From: CAZSNT01 sp964607765
Lineage (GTDB): Bacteria > Verrucomicrobiota > Lentisphaeria > Oligosphaerales > JABHEG01
Length of the DNA: 64,000 nucleotides
Assembly (NCBI GenBank): GCA_964607765.1
Contig: CAZSNT010000013.1
Location: forward strand, 1-64,000
Reading direction: 5' to 3'
Part shown: positions 50,801 to 59,300 of the stretch, in pieces
Layout: every line of letters starts with the position of its first letter
Numbering within the stretch: position 1 is the stretch's first letter
Position numbers and translations under genes: made by a program
Notes under the pieces: model-generated
Seen by the model: the letters and a program-made list of their open reading frames with translations, nothing else
What the model was told of the DNA's origin: nothing
The model's database searches: none

Positions 50801-51206
50801 GCACACGGGCAAGTATGGACCTGACGGCCGCCTGTTCATCAGCTTCCGCTGTCGCAGCCCGCGCAGTCGCGCGGCCAAACGCCCGTTCGAGGGTGACTGG
50901 GTCGGCTGGGTTGGGACCTGGGACGACATCGTGAACGGCACGCAGGGCCAGTATCAGGTCCGGTGCAAGGACAACACGCACGGCTACGACACCACCTACC
51001 CCGGCGTGGAGATCCTGCCCAACGGCACGTTTGTGGCCACGACCTACGGGCACTGGGCCAAAGGCGAGAAGCCGTACATCCTCAGCGCTCGGTTCACGCT
51101 GACCGACATCGACGTGTTGGCGGCGCGCCCTGCCCCGGCTGCAAGCGATCAGGACCCCGGCGTTGGCACGAGGCAGACAAGTTCGGGAAAGAAAGGTGCG
51201 AAATGA
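47883..51206 (+). CDS. Three-enzyme fusion: sulfatase + SGNH hydrolase + BNR propeller
   Basis: 1107 aa with signal peptide MTRQMTFILATCLLLTSAHILGA. Module 1 (26-475): sulfatase with LVDDLSWAD, Cys76-S-P-T-R, YFGKWHLGY and TSDNGGKG. Module 2 (about 490-700): SGNH/GDSL esterase with Ser in AFGDSTTATR, Asn in VVQFGINDSW and the Asp/His pair in DGSHPNDRGH. Module 3 (about 715-1090): BNR propeller very similar to the standalone 42570-43661 protein (SADGGKTW, SEDDGLTW, SRDGGLTW, SADEGKSW). All three would be exported by one signal. Module boundaries are Ala/Pro-rich linkers (AEVAPATPAVSPNP). The esterase may remove acetyl groups. Confidence 0.85.
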   Translation: MTRQMTFILATCLLLTSAHILGAADRPNVVFILVDDLSWADVKCFNPDTTYETPNVDRLAAEGVRFTDFYSGGPVCSPTRGSILLGQTPARSGITGFLTHPGRDPAYLRGQLPPEATTIGEAFKGHGYATGYFGKWHLGYRAEEQPTKHGFDMFVGGMDLAWAWNLAHPDREAPMLDRRKGHTRFFSPHHLTWMENGPDDEYLTDRLTNETIDFIRRNRERSFFAFLSFHTVHTPLQPKKEALSKWTERYRQLGTLGKPDSKRQKQLQNVPEYAAMVQHMDENVGRLVAAVDEMGLRENTIVVFTSDNGGKGSVTSNLPLNGYKHNLYEGGIRIPTVVRWPNRLKAGTTIRTPLITHDFYPTLLDMCSLPLKPDEHMDGRSFADTATGGPEPTRDGICWHYPHGVQQGAVRRGPWKLLMHYKTGKAELYNLAKDLGEKHDVAPENKTMVAELLRKHETWRKATGAKFPKGLPAASLLTTDAGPDGAKAETRLKIVAFGDSTTATRKTVNAIYAARLPGLLGPHGIQAEVVNAGVPGSHTGRLTDNARHRKQHALDRLDTAVRAHKPDIVVVQFGINDSWVDSDLAEDASRIPLADYRRNLTAIVGTLKKDGARVILMTPNKIGGKHEDWRVARLGGYAEAVRSVASEQEAELVDVWGAYEAFEGAVAGKRTELMLDGSHPNDRGHELVATLLAARIGGQAEVAPATPAVSPNPMESVTLPLVDLDGLEQHHVLVDREPGQYLGHPTTCLLEDGKTMLCVYPKGHGRGAIVYKRSADGGKTWSDRLPTPESWATSKEVPTLHRVVAPDGTKRIIMWSGLYPARLAVSEDDGLTWGELQKVGDWGGIVVMGFVEKLSTGPGHYFAMFHDDGRFFKGGSGKSYGGVPTGKRTRTMTLYQTFSRDGGLTWSEPEAVYASSEVHLCEPGCIRSPDGKTLAVLLRENARRKNSHVIFSADEGKSWSVPRELPLALTGDRHTGKYGPDGRLFISFRCRSPRSRAAKRPFEGDWVGWVGTWDDIVNGTQGQYQVRCKDNTHGYDTTYPGVEILPNGTFVATTYGHWAKGEKPYILSARFTLTDIDVLAARPAPAASDQDPGVGTRQTSSGKKGAK

Positions 51207-51349
51207 CCCGGATTCCGCGTAATCAAGCCCTGGAACCGGCACGCGAAGGCACCGATGAGTATGTCAGCTACCGGCCGTTTTCCGGCCTGACCGGCACGCT
51301 TCCGCCGCACGTATGTTCAACACATGTAAAGAAGGAACGCGGTGTATGA
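51203..51349 (+). CDS. Possible 48-aa translationally coupled small protein
   Basis: The frame begins at ATG 51203, overlapping the previous stop as ATGA, and ends at TGA 51349, overlapping the next gene's ATG as ATGA. An exact ATGA at both ends fits the coupling style of this operon. The product (starts MTRIPRNQALEPARE, ends HVKKERGV) has no recognised family, one Cys and no membrane segment. It may be only a translation relay between flanking genes, or a chance frame. Confidence 0.35.
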   Translation: MTRIPRNQALEPAREGTDEYVSYRPFSGLTGTLPPHVCSTHVKKERGV

Positions 51350-52488
51350 CCGCGCGCGAACGGTTCAAAACAACGATGGCGTACGGTCAGCGGGATCGGG
51401 TGCCCCTGATCGACCTGGGGTTCTGGCCGGAGTGCTTCGAGGCATGGCGTCCGCAGGGGCTTCCTGCCCACGTGAACGGTACGAACACAGACGCGTACTT
51501 CGGCATGGACGGATTCTGGCGCTGCTACCTGTCGCCGGAAGCGACCGATGGTCATGCCTTGGTCGATCGCGGGATGGTTGTCCGGGAGGGAGTCCGGATC
51601 GGGCTGACCCCCATGTTCGAGTCCAAGGTCCTTGAAGACCTGGGCGACGAGGAAGTGGTTCAACTCGGAGACGGCACGCGCGTTCGACGGCACAGACGAA
51701 TGGGGTCGATCCCGACACACGAAGGGCACCTGCTCGAGAGTCGGTCCGACTGGGAGACACATTACCTGCCCCGACTTGATCCGAACACGTCGGACCGCTA
51801 TCCGGCGGACTGGTCGGGGTTGGATCGCCTGGCCGCGGACGCTGATCGCGAGCACATTTTGATCCTACCTGCAGGCAGTCTCTACGGTTGGATCCGGAAT
51901 TGGATGGGCGTCGTGGGGGTGTCCCTGCTGGTCTACGATGATCCGGTCCTGTTCGAGGAGATGATCGACACGATTACTGACTGCATCTGTGGCGTTCTGG
52001 AACGCGTTCTCTGCCGCGGTGGGCGCTTCGATGCGTGCCTGTTCTGGGAGGACATGTCGTACAACAAAGGGCCACTGATCTCGCCTGCCCATTTCAAGCA
52101 GTTCCTGTCGCCGCGGTACGCCCGGATCACCGAGTTGCTCCGGGCACACGGTGTGGAGACCATCATCGTCGACAGCGACGGGAACGTGGAAGAGCTCGTT
52201 CCCCTGTGGCTGGATGTCGGTGTCAACTGTGTGCTGCCCATGGAGATCGGCACGACCGGCACGGATCCGCTCGAGTACCGGCGCCGATTCGGGCACGACC
52301 TGCGCATGATCGGCGGGGTAGACAAGCGCATCCTGGCCCAGTCGACGGATGCCATCGATGCCGAACTGGATCGCCTGCGCCCGCTCATCGAGGACGGCGG
52401 TTTCATCCCGACGTGCGACCACAAAGTGCCGCCCGATGTGCCGCTGTCGCACTACCGTCACTTCGTGGAGAAACTGCGAGAGGACTGA
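51346..52488 (+). CDS. Uroporphyrinogen decarboxylase-like (UroD/MtaA family) protein 2
   Basis: 380 aa. ATG 51346, with GAAGGAA upstream. UroD-like TIM barrel: MTARERFKTTMAYGQRDRVPLIDLG, FDACLFWEDMSYNKGPLISPAHFKQFLSPRYARI, VDSDGNVEELVPLWLDVGVNCVLPMEIG, and MIGGVDKRILAQSTDAIDAEL. It lacks the HSCG motif of the first copy: VDSDGN stands there, so the metal-binding Cys is replaced. A late Cys-His (TCDHKVPPDV) remains. The paralogues have therefore probably diverged in chemistry. It is followed after 11 nt by another sulfatase gene. Confidence 0.8.
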   Translation: MTARERFKTTMAYGQRDRVPLIDLGFWPECFEAWRPQGLPAHVNGTNTDAYFGMDGFWRCYLSPEATDGHALVDRGMVVREGVRIGLTPMFESKVLEDLGDEEVVQLGDGTRVRRHRRMGSIPTHEGHLLESRSDWETHYLPRLDPNTSDRYPADWSGLDRLAADADREHILILPAGSLYGWIRNWMGVVGVSLLVYDDPVLFEEMIDTITDCICGVLERVLCRGGRFDACLFWEDMSYNKGPLISPAHFKQFLSPRYARITELLRAHGVETIIVDSDGNVEELVPLWLDVGVNCVLPMEIGTTGTDPLEYRRRFGHDLRMIGGVDKRILAQSTDAIDAELDRLRPLIEDGGFIPTCDHKVPPDVPLSHYRHFVEKLRED

Positions 52489-52499
52489 TACCACACGCC

Positions 52500-54014
52500 A
52501 TGCAAGCAAAGCAACCCAACATTCTGCTCATTCTGACCGATCAGCACCGCTACGACATCGTCGGTGCGAACGGGAGTCCGATCTGCCGCAGCCCGAATCT
52601 CGATCGGTTTGCAGCGCAAGGCGTCAACTTCCGGCGTGCCTACAGCGCCTGTCCGCTCTGCACGCCCACGCGGGCGTCGATCTACAGCGGGCTTGCACCT
52701 CACAACCACGGGATCCTGCGCAACATCGAACCGGAACACCCGAACGCCCCGTCGATCGGCGGTGAGATCCCGACTCTCGGCGAACGGCTGAGCGACACGG
52801 GATACCGGACGTGGTTCTTCGGCAAGTGGCATGCCGGACGCCTCTCCCCGAGCGAATGCGGATTCGAGGGGCAGGACGTGCCCGGTTACGGTGATCCCGC
52901 CAACTCTCCCTACTACCTCGACTATCTCCGCGAGAACGGACTCGAACGGCCGGAAGTGACGCCGATCGGCGTCGGCTACCCGCACAACCTGCTCCTCGCC
53001 GGCAGAATGTCAGGACCGGTAGAGGCATCCATTCCCTACTGGCTTGCGGAGTCCGCAATCGGTGCTCTACGCGAGCACGAATCAGCCGAGAAGCCCTTCT
53101 TCGTCGCCCTCAACTTCTGGGGTCCGCACGCGCCGTACCTGCCCTGCGAGCCCTACGCGTCTATGGTCGATCCGGGCGCCATTCCGCCCTGGGGCAATTT
53201 CGAAGACGACTTTGCCGGCAAACCGCCGTTGTACCGGCGGCACCACGACTCGTTCGTGGGCGAAGGCAAGCCGCGCCGCTCCTGGGAGGAATGCGCCGAA
53301 TGGGCCGCGCTCTACTTCGGCTTCGCGACCCAGATCGACGCCCAGATCGGGCGCGTACTCGACGCGCTGGACGAGCTGGGCCTGGCCGACACGACGGCCG
53401 TCATCATGTCCACCGACCACGGCGATCTTACCGGCTCGCACGGCGGCATGCACGACAAAAACGCGTTCTGCTGCGAGGAGCTGATGCACATTCCGCTGCT
53501 CGCCCGGCTCCCCGGCGAGCACACGCAGCCGACCGAATCACTTTCACCGGTGAGCAACCTGGACATACCGGCCACGATCACGGACCTGGCCGGGCTCGGC
53601 GTCCCAGAGGAGTTCGACGGGCAGTCACTGCTCCCAATCCTCGAAGGTGACACGTCGGTCGATCGGCCCGATCACGTGGTTGCCGAGTGCATGGGCGTGC
53701 ACTTCGCCTACGAGACGCGAATGGTGGTGTGGGAGCGCTGGAAGTACGTGTTCCACCCGGGCGCGTCCGACGAGCTCTATGATCTGCACGCCGATCCCTG
53801 CGAACTCCGCAATCGCGTGGACGATCCCGGCTGCCGGCCGGAGCTCGACCAGTGCAGGCTGCGCCTGTTGCGCTGGATGCGCCGCACACGGGACCCGTTG
53901 CACCGGGCGTATTTCCTGTTCGAGAAGCACCGGCCATGGACACCTGAGACGGTGGTCCCCTACGGAGCCGGGGCCAGCAATGTCCTCCTGGACCGGGAAC
54001 CGGAGTTGGGATGA
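52500..54014 (+). CDS. Sulfatase, no signal peptide
   Basis: 504 aa. Metal site LTDQHRYD; formylglycine motif Cys54-T-P-T-R (CPLCTPTRASIYSGL); FFGKWHAGRL; and STDHGDLTGSHGGMHDKNAFCCEELMHIPLLARLPG. Family features match type I sulfatases close to choline-/aryl-sulfatases. It starts MQAKQPNILLILTDQH with no export signal. The upstream frame overlapping the UroD-like gene is a shadow. Paralogous in layout to 46362-47864. Confidence 0.87.
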   Translation: MQAKQPNILLILTDQHRYDIVGANGSPICRSPNLDRFAAQGVNFRRAYSACPLCTPTRASIYSGLAPHNHGILRNIEPEHPNAPSIGGEIPTLGERLSDTGYRTWFFGKWHAGRLSPSECGFEGQDVPGYGDPANSPYYLDYLRENGLERPEVTPIGVGYPHNLLLAGRMSGPVEASIPYWLAESAIGALREHESAEKPFFVALNFWGPHAPYLPCEPYASMVDPGAIPPWGNFEDDFAGKPPLYRRHHDSFVGEGKPRRSWEECAEWAALYFGFATQIDAQIGRVLDALDELGLADTTAVIMSTDHGDLTGSHGGMHDKNAFCCEELMHIPLLARLPGEHTQPTESLSPVSNLDIPATITDLAGLGVPEEFDGQSLLPILEGDTSVDRPDHVVAECMGVHFAYETRMVVWERWKYVFHPGASDELYDLHADPCELRNRVDDPGCRPELDQCRLRLLRWMRRTRDPLHRAYFLFEKHRPWTPETVVPYGAGASNVLLDREPELG

Positions 54015-54069
54015 CGTGAGAGAAGCAGAAAACGCAATCAGATAGAGACCAAACAGAAGGGATATGCAG

Positions 54070-55020
54070 ATGACAGCAACAAGCCAAGCAATCCAGCAGG
54101 GAGGCCGGCTCACCGGGCTGGTGGCAGCCACGTACGCGCCGATGCACGCGGACAGCTCCCTCCACCTGGAGATGGTCGCCCCGGTCGTGGACTACCTGAT
54201 ATCGGCCGGCATCACCGGACTGTATGTGAACGGCAGCACTGGCGAAGGCGTTTCAATGACGAGCGCGGAACGGCGTCAGGTCGCGGAAGCCTACGTGGCC
54301 GCGAACGCCGGACGTCTCCCGGTCATCGTTCAGGTCGGTCACAACAGTCTTGCGGAGTCCGCAGAACTGGCGGCGCACGCGCAGGCGATCGGCGCGGACG
54401 TGATCTCCGCGTGTTCACCGTCCTATTTCAAGCCGGACTCGGTGGAGAACCTGGTGGACTGCATGGCCAAGACGGCGGCGGGAGCGCCCGACCTGCCGTT
54501 TTACTACTATCACATCCCGCGCCTGACCGGGGCGGACATCGACATGCTCGCGTTCCTGGATCAGGCGGAAGAGCGGATTCCGACGCTGCGCGGCATCAAG
54601 TACTCTGACCTGAAGGCGTTCGAGTACCAGGCCTGTATCGCGCACAGGGACGGTCGTTTCGACGTGCCTTGGGGATGCGACGAGATGCTGTTGAGCGCAC
54701 TGGCTGTGGGTGCCAAGGGCGCAGTGGGCAGCACGTACAACTTCGCGGCGCCGATCTACAACCGCATCATTGAAGCCTTCGCAGCCGGCGACATGGCGGA
54801 AGCCCAACGCTGTCAGCTGCTCTCGGTCAGGATGGTCAACGTGTTCGCCCGTTATCCGTTCCACCCGGCCATGAAGGCCACCATGGGCTTGATCGGGCTC
54901 GAATGCGGACCGCGACGGCTACCGCATGTGGCCTTGACGACAGAACAGATCGAGTCGCTGCGCGCGGACCTCGATGAGATCGGGTTCTTTGATTGGGCAC
55001 TGAACACTGAATGTCGTTGA
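54070..55020 (+). CDS. N-acetylneuraminate lyase (NanA-like, DapA superfamily)
   Basis: 316 aa. AGAAGGG at 54055-54061 favours ATG 54070; ATG 54064 is the alternative. TIM-barrel aldolase with the carboxylate-binding motif GSTGEG, a catalytic Tyr in PFYYYHIP (about residue 147) and Schiff-base Lys in RGIKYSD (about 177). YYYHIP..TG is characteristic of N-acetylneuraminate lyases rather than DapA. It splits Neu5Ac into ManNAc and pyruvate in the cytoplasm. The last codons (NTECR, then TGA) lie in and next to the left end of the MITE-like repeat, so the C-terminus was probably rewritten by insertion. The AGE-family epimerase gene is next. Confidence 0.9.
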   Translation: MTATSQAIQQGGRLTGLVAATYAPMHADSSLHLEMVAPVVDYLISAGITGLYVNGSTGEGVSMTSAERRQVAEAYVAANAGRLPVIVQVGHNSLAESAELAAHAQAIGADVISACSPSYFKPDSVENLVDCMAKTAAGAPDLPFYYYHIPRLTGADIDMLAFLDQAEERIPTLRGIKYSDLKAFEYQACIAHRDGRFDVPWGCDEMLLSALAVGAKGAVGSTYNFAAPIYNRIIEAFAAGDMAEAQRCQLLSVRMVNVFARYPFHPAMKATMGLIGLECGPRRLPHVALTTEQIESLRADLDEIGFFDWALNTECR

Positions 55021-55153
55021 GTTAAGGAGTTGGTCGCCATTCCCGGAAGATTAGGGTGGAAGATTAAGGCCAAAGATTAGGGTCGCGTACCCCTCATCTT
55101 TCGCCCTGATCTTTCGCCCTAATCTCCGGAAGCCGCCCAATTCAATGACATTG
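55009..55153. mobile_element. MITE-like element, copy B (145 bp)
   Basis: The left end, AATGTCGTTGAGTTAAG at about 55010-55026, is mirrored by CCCAATTCAATGACATTG at 55136-55153, an imperfect terminal inverted repeat. The interior holds GATTAGGG/AAAGATTAGGG tracts and their complements. It matches copy A (10457-10600) along its full length in inverted orientation. The left end carries the lyase stop codon. It creates the widest gap (175 nt) in this part of the operon. Confidence 0.7.
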
Positions 55154-55195
55154 ACTGAACACTGAATCCTGCTGGACAGCAGGAAACACCGAACA

Positions 55196-56386
55196 GTGAG
55201 AATCATGCAAACACTAACAGACCTGGCGCCAATCTACCGAGTCGGACTTCTACGTGACGTTCTGCCCTTCTGGATCGAGCACGGCATCGATCGCGAGTGC
55301 GGGGGGTATCTGACGAGCCTAGGCCGCGACGGAACGGTCCTCGACACGGACAAGTGCATTTGGCAACAAGGCCGATTCGCCTGGCTTCTCGGTGAGCTCT
55401 ACAACAACGTCGAGCCGCGGGAGGAGTGGCTGGAACTCGCCCGGCACGGCCTGGACTTCATGGAGACGCACGCGTTCGACCGCGCGGGTGACGGGCGGAT
55501 GTACTTCCACGTCACCCGCGACGGCCGTCCGATCCGCAAACGCCGGTACAACTTCTCGGAGAGCTTTGCGGCCATCGCGTTTGCGGAGTTCGCGAAAGCG
55601 ACGGGCAGCGCCCGGCACGCCGAGCGGGCCGCGGCGCTATTCGAGGAGTTCGTGCGCTACAACACGACGCCCGGCGCCGTGCCGCCGAAGTTCACCGATG
55701 TCAGGCCGATGAAAGCCATGGGCTTCCCCATGATCACGATCGCGACCGCCCAGGAACTGCGCGAGGCCATCGGGTACGCGGAGGCGGACGCTTGCATCGA
55801 TCGTGCCATTGCGGAGATCCGGCGCGACTTCGTGAAGCCGGACCTGGAAGTCGTGATGGAATGCGTCGGTCCGAACGGCGAGGTGCACGACCACTTCGAC
55901 GGGCGCACACTGAACCCCGGTCACGCGATCGAAGGCGCGTGGTTCATTCTGAGGGAGGCAATTCACCGGGGGAATGACCCGGACCTGACCAAGCTCGGGA
56001 CACAGATGCTCGACTGGATGTGGAAGCGAGGCTGGGACGACGAATTCGGCGGCTTGCTGTATTTCCGCGATCTCCGCAACCTGCCGGTCCAGGAATACTG
56101 GCACGACATGAAGTTCTGGTGGCCGCAGTGCGAAGGGCTCATCGCCACCGCGCTGGCGTGGAAACTCACCGGCGAAGCGCGGTACGCCACCTGGCACCGG
56201 CAACTCCACAACTGGGTCCACAGCCGTTTTCCGGACAGGGAACACGGCGAGTGGTTCGGGTACCTGCACCGCGACGGGCGCCTGTCGGTCCCGCTGAAAG
56301 GCAACATGTGGAAAGGGCCCTTCCACATCCCACGCATGCAGCTTGTGTGCTGGCAAACACTCGAATCGGAGATGGAGCAATCATGA
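55196..56386 (+). CDS. N-acylglucosamine 2-epimerase (AGE family)
   Basis: 396 aa. GTG 55196 with AGGAAA about nine bases upstream; ATG 55205 is an in-frame alternative. (alpha/alpha)6-barrel signature: WIEHGIDRECGGYLTSLGRDG, IWQQGRFAWLLGELYN, RRYNFSESFAAIAFAEFAKATG, LNPGHAIEGAWFILREA and EYWHDMKFWWPQCEGLIATALAW. The conserved His residues in GHAIEG and later HIPRM are probably catalytic. It interconverts ManNAc and GlcNAc, following the lyase gene, and completes entry of sialic acid into amino-sugar metabolism. Stop overlaps the giant fusion start as ATGA. Confidence 0.92.
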   Translation: MRIMQTLTDLAPIYRVGLLRDVLPFWIEHGIDRECGGYLTSLGRDGTVLDTDKCIWQQGRFAWLLGELYNNVEPREEWLELARHGLDFMETHAFDRAGDGRMYFHVTRDGRPIRKRRYNFSESFAAIAFAEFAKATGSARHAERAAALFEEFVRYNTTPGAVPPKFTDVRPMKAMGFPMITIATAQELREAIGYAEADACIDRAIAEIRRDFVKPDLEVVMECVGPNGEVHDHFDGRTLNPGHAIEGAWFILREAIHRGNDPDLTKLGTQMLDWMWKRGWDDEFGGLLYFRDLRNLPVQEYWHDMKFWWPQCEGLIATALAWKLTGEARYATWHRQLHNWVHSRFPDREHGEWFGYLHRDGRLSVPLKGNMWKGPFHIPRMQLVCWQTLESEMEQS

Positions 56387-59300
56387 ATATGACCGGAAAA
56401 CCATTCATTCTCGGGTGTTGTCTGCTGCCCCTGGCGTCGTGGGCGGCAGGGCGCCCCAACGTCCTGTTCATTGCCGTGGATGACCTGCGGCCGGAGCTTG
56501 GCTGCTACGGGCACGCACACGTTCACAGTCCGAACATCGACCGACTCGCGGCGAGCGGCATGCGGTTTGACCGCGCCTACTGTCAGCAGGCGGTCTGCAA
56601 TCCGTCCCGGACAAGCCTGATGACGGGGCTGCGGCCCGACGCCATTGGAGTCACGGGCAATCACTCGCATTTCCGAAGCAAGCATCCGGATGTCGTGACG
56701 CTCCCCCAGCACTTCAAAAAGCACGGTTACCACGCCGCGGCCATCGGCAAGATCTACCACGGCGTGTTCCCGGACGGCGCCAGTAAGACCACGTGGGACA
56801 CGATGGGCGATCCGCAGAGCTGGTCGGAGCCGGCAATCCGGTTCGGGCCACGGTACTACTACACGGAGGAAGGCATTGCGGCAGCCAAGGCCGTTTACCG
56901 GAAAGTCTACAAGCCGAAGGCCCCGGGGCCGAACGACTGGACCACGAAGCTGGTGTTCGGGCCAGCCACGGAGTCTCCCGACGTGTCCGACAACGTGCTC
57001 TACGACGGGAAGGTGGCCGATGCGGCTGTGCTGAAACTGCGAGAGCTCAAGACCGGGAAGCAGCCCTTCTTCCTGGCCGTGGGCTTCATCAAACCGCATT
57101 CGCCGTACATCGCGCCGAAGAAGTACTTCGATCTTTACAAAGGCGGTTCACTGCCGAAGCAGACCGATTTTCCCACCGACGCGCCGTCCTTTGCCGGGCA
57201 TGGATCCGGCGAGTTGCGGCGCTACACGGATCAACCGAAGAAGGGCGCAATCCCCGACGGCAACCAGCGCCGCGTTCGTCACGCGTACTTCGCCTGCATC
57301 AGTTTCATCGACGCTCAGGTCGGCCGTGTTCTGGATGAACTCGACCGTCAGGGGCTGAACAAGAACACGATCGTGGTCCTGTACGGCGATCACGGTTACC
57401 ACCTCGGCGAGCAGGGCTTGTGGGGCAAGACAACGAATTTCGAGCTCGACACGCGTGTGCCGCTGATCGTGCGGACGCCGGGGATGAAGGCTGCCGGCAC
57501 GTCCAGCCGGTCGCTGGTGGAACTGGTTGATCTGTATCCGACGTTGGCGCAGCTTGCGGGACTCCCAGTCAGTCCGAATCTGCAGGGCAAGAGCATGGCT
57601 CCCGTTCTGGCCGATCCGAGCCACGCAACAAAGAGCTCGGCGCTCAGCCAATATCCCCGCGGCGGCGGGCTCATGGGGTATTCGATGCGGACCGACACGC
57701 ATCGGCTGACGCAGTGGTTACACGTCAAATCGGGTGAAGTCCGGGCCACTGAACTGTACGAGTACGCAGGCGGCCCGGTCGAGCAAGAGAACCTTGCCGC
57801 AGCCGCGCCTGACGTGGTGCGGACGCTTTCGGGGCAGTTGCGCAAGGCATTCTCCCTGCCGTCGCCGAAGGACGCAACGACGGACGCATCGCCTTCGGCC
57901 AGTGAGGCCGTGATCAGCTTCGAGACCGCGAAGCCGGGCCCGTTCGCCAAGCTCGGAACGGCTCTCGGGACCTGGATTCCGGGCGAGGGCAAGACCATCA
58001 TCGACAGCAAGCATGCGAAGACCGGAAAACACTGCCTGCAGCTGACGGGTGGCAAGAAGACGGACGTCGTGCTGGAGCTCGCCGACGGGGCGGACACGTC
58101 GGGCGTGCTGACGTTCTGGGCCGAGCGCTGGACATCGAGGAAGCCCTTTTCTTTCCGTATCGAGAAGCAGGCCGGCGGGAAGTGGACGGAGATCTTCAAC
58201 GGCGACCGCACGGTCCGGGTCGGCCGCGCGTTCCTGTCCCACGTCAGCGTGCCGCTCGGCGACACGCGTATCGAGCGGCTCCGCTTCACGGTCACAAGCC
58301 CGGCGAACACGGGCATCCTGATTGACGACATGAAGTGCGCGCCTGCCCGGCCGCAGCGCATCGTGGCGGTGGAAGCGCTGCCGTTCACGCTCCCGGCCTT
58401 GATCGGGACGAAGGCGAGCGCGCTGCTGAAGCTCCGGATCGCGACAAGCGGGCAGCTTGATCCTATCTCGGTGACCGGCTTGCAGCTGACGCTCGACGGC
58501 ACAACCGATCCCGCGGCTGTGCGCTCTCTGCAGGTCTTCGCCGGCGGCTCGGGTGGGCGCTTCCCGGGCGGGCAGCTCATCGTGCGGGAGGAAGTGAAGC
58601 TGGCCGGGGGTGATGCGGTGACGCTGACCTGTCCCGCGGCGGCGAGTCAGCTCGCAGACGGCGAGAACATCATCTGGGTCGCGGCCGAGCTGAGCGCCGA
58701 TGCGAATCCGGATGGGCGTCTCGGTGCCAGGCTGCGGGAAGTGCACCTCAGCAACGGTGACAAGGTGGAGTTGGACGCGCCGGCATCGGTTCAGCGTCTG
58801 GGCGTCGCGGTACGCCAGGGCGGCGACGACGGCGTTCACACTTACCGGATTCCCGGTCTGGCTACGACCAACAAGGGCACGCTGATCGGGGTCTACGACG
58901 TGCGTCGTCGCGGCGGCGGCGATCTTCCCGGCGACATCGATGTCGGCATGTCGCGCTCGACCGACGGCGGTCGCACGTGGGAGCCGATGAAGGTGGTCAT
59001 GGACATGGGCGCCGACCCGCAGTGGCGCTACGACGGCATCGGCGACCCGGCCGTGCTGGTCGACCGCGGCACGGGCACGGTCTGGGTCGCGGCAACGTGG
59101 AGTCACGGGAATCGGTCGTGGCGCGGTTCGGGGCCGGGTTTGACGCCGGAGGAAACCGGCCAATTCATGCTGGCGCGCAGCGACGACGGTGGGGTCACGT
59201 GGTCGAAGCCCATCAACATCACGCGCCAGGTCAAGCGTCCGGAGTGGTGTTTCATTCTGCAGGGCCCGGGCAAAGGCATCACAATGCGCGACGGCACGAT

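Noticed and set aside
56020..56382. N-terminal extension of the giant fusion frame
   Set aside because: It lies inside the epimerase gene and is Arg/Pro/His-rich; the signal peptide begins at 56383.
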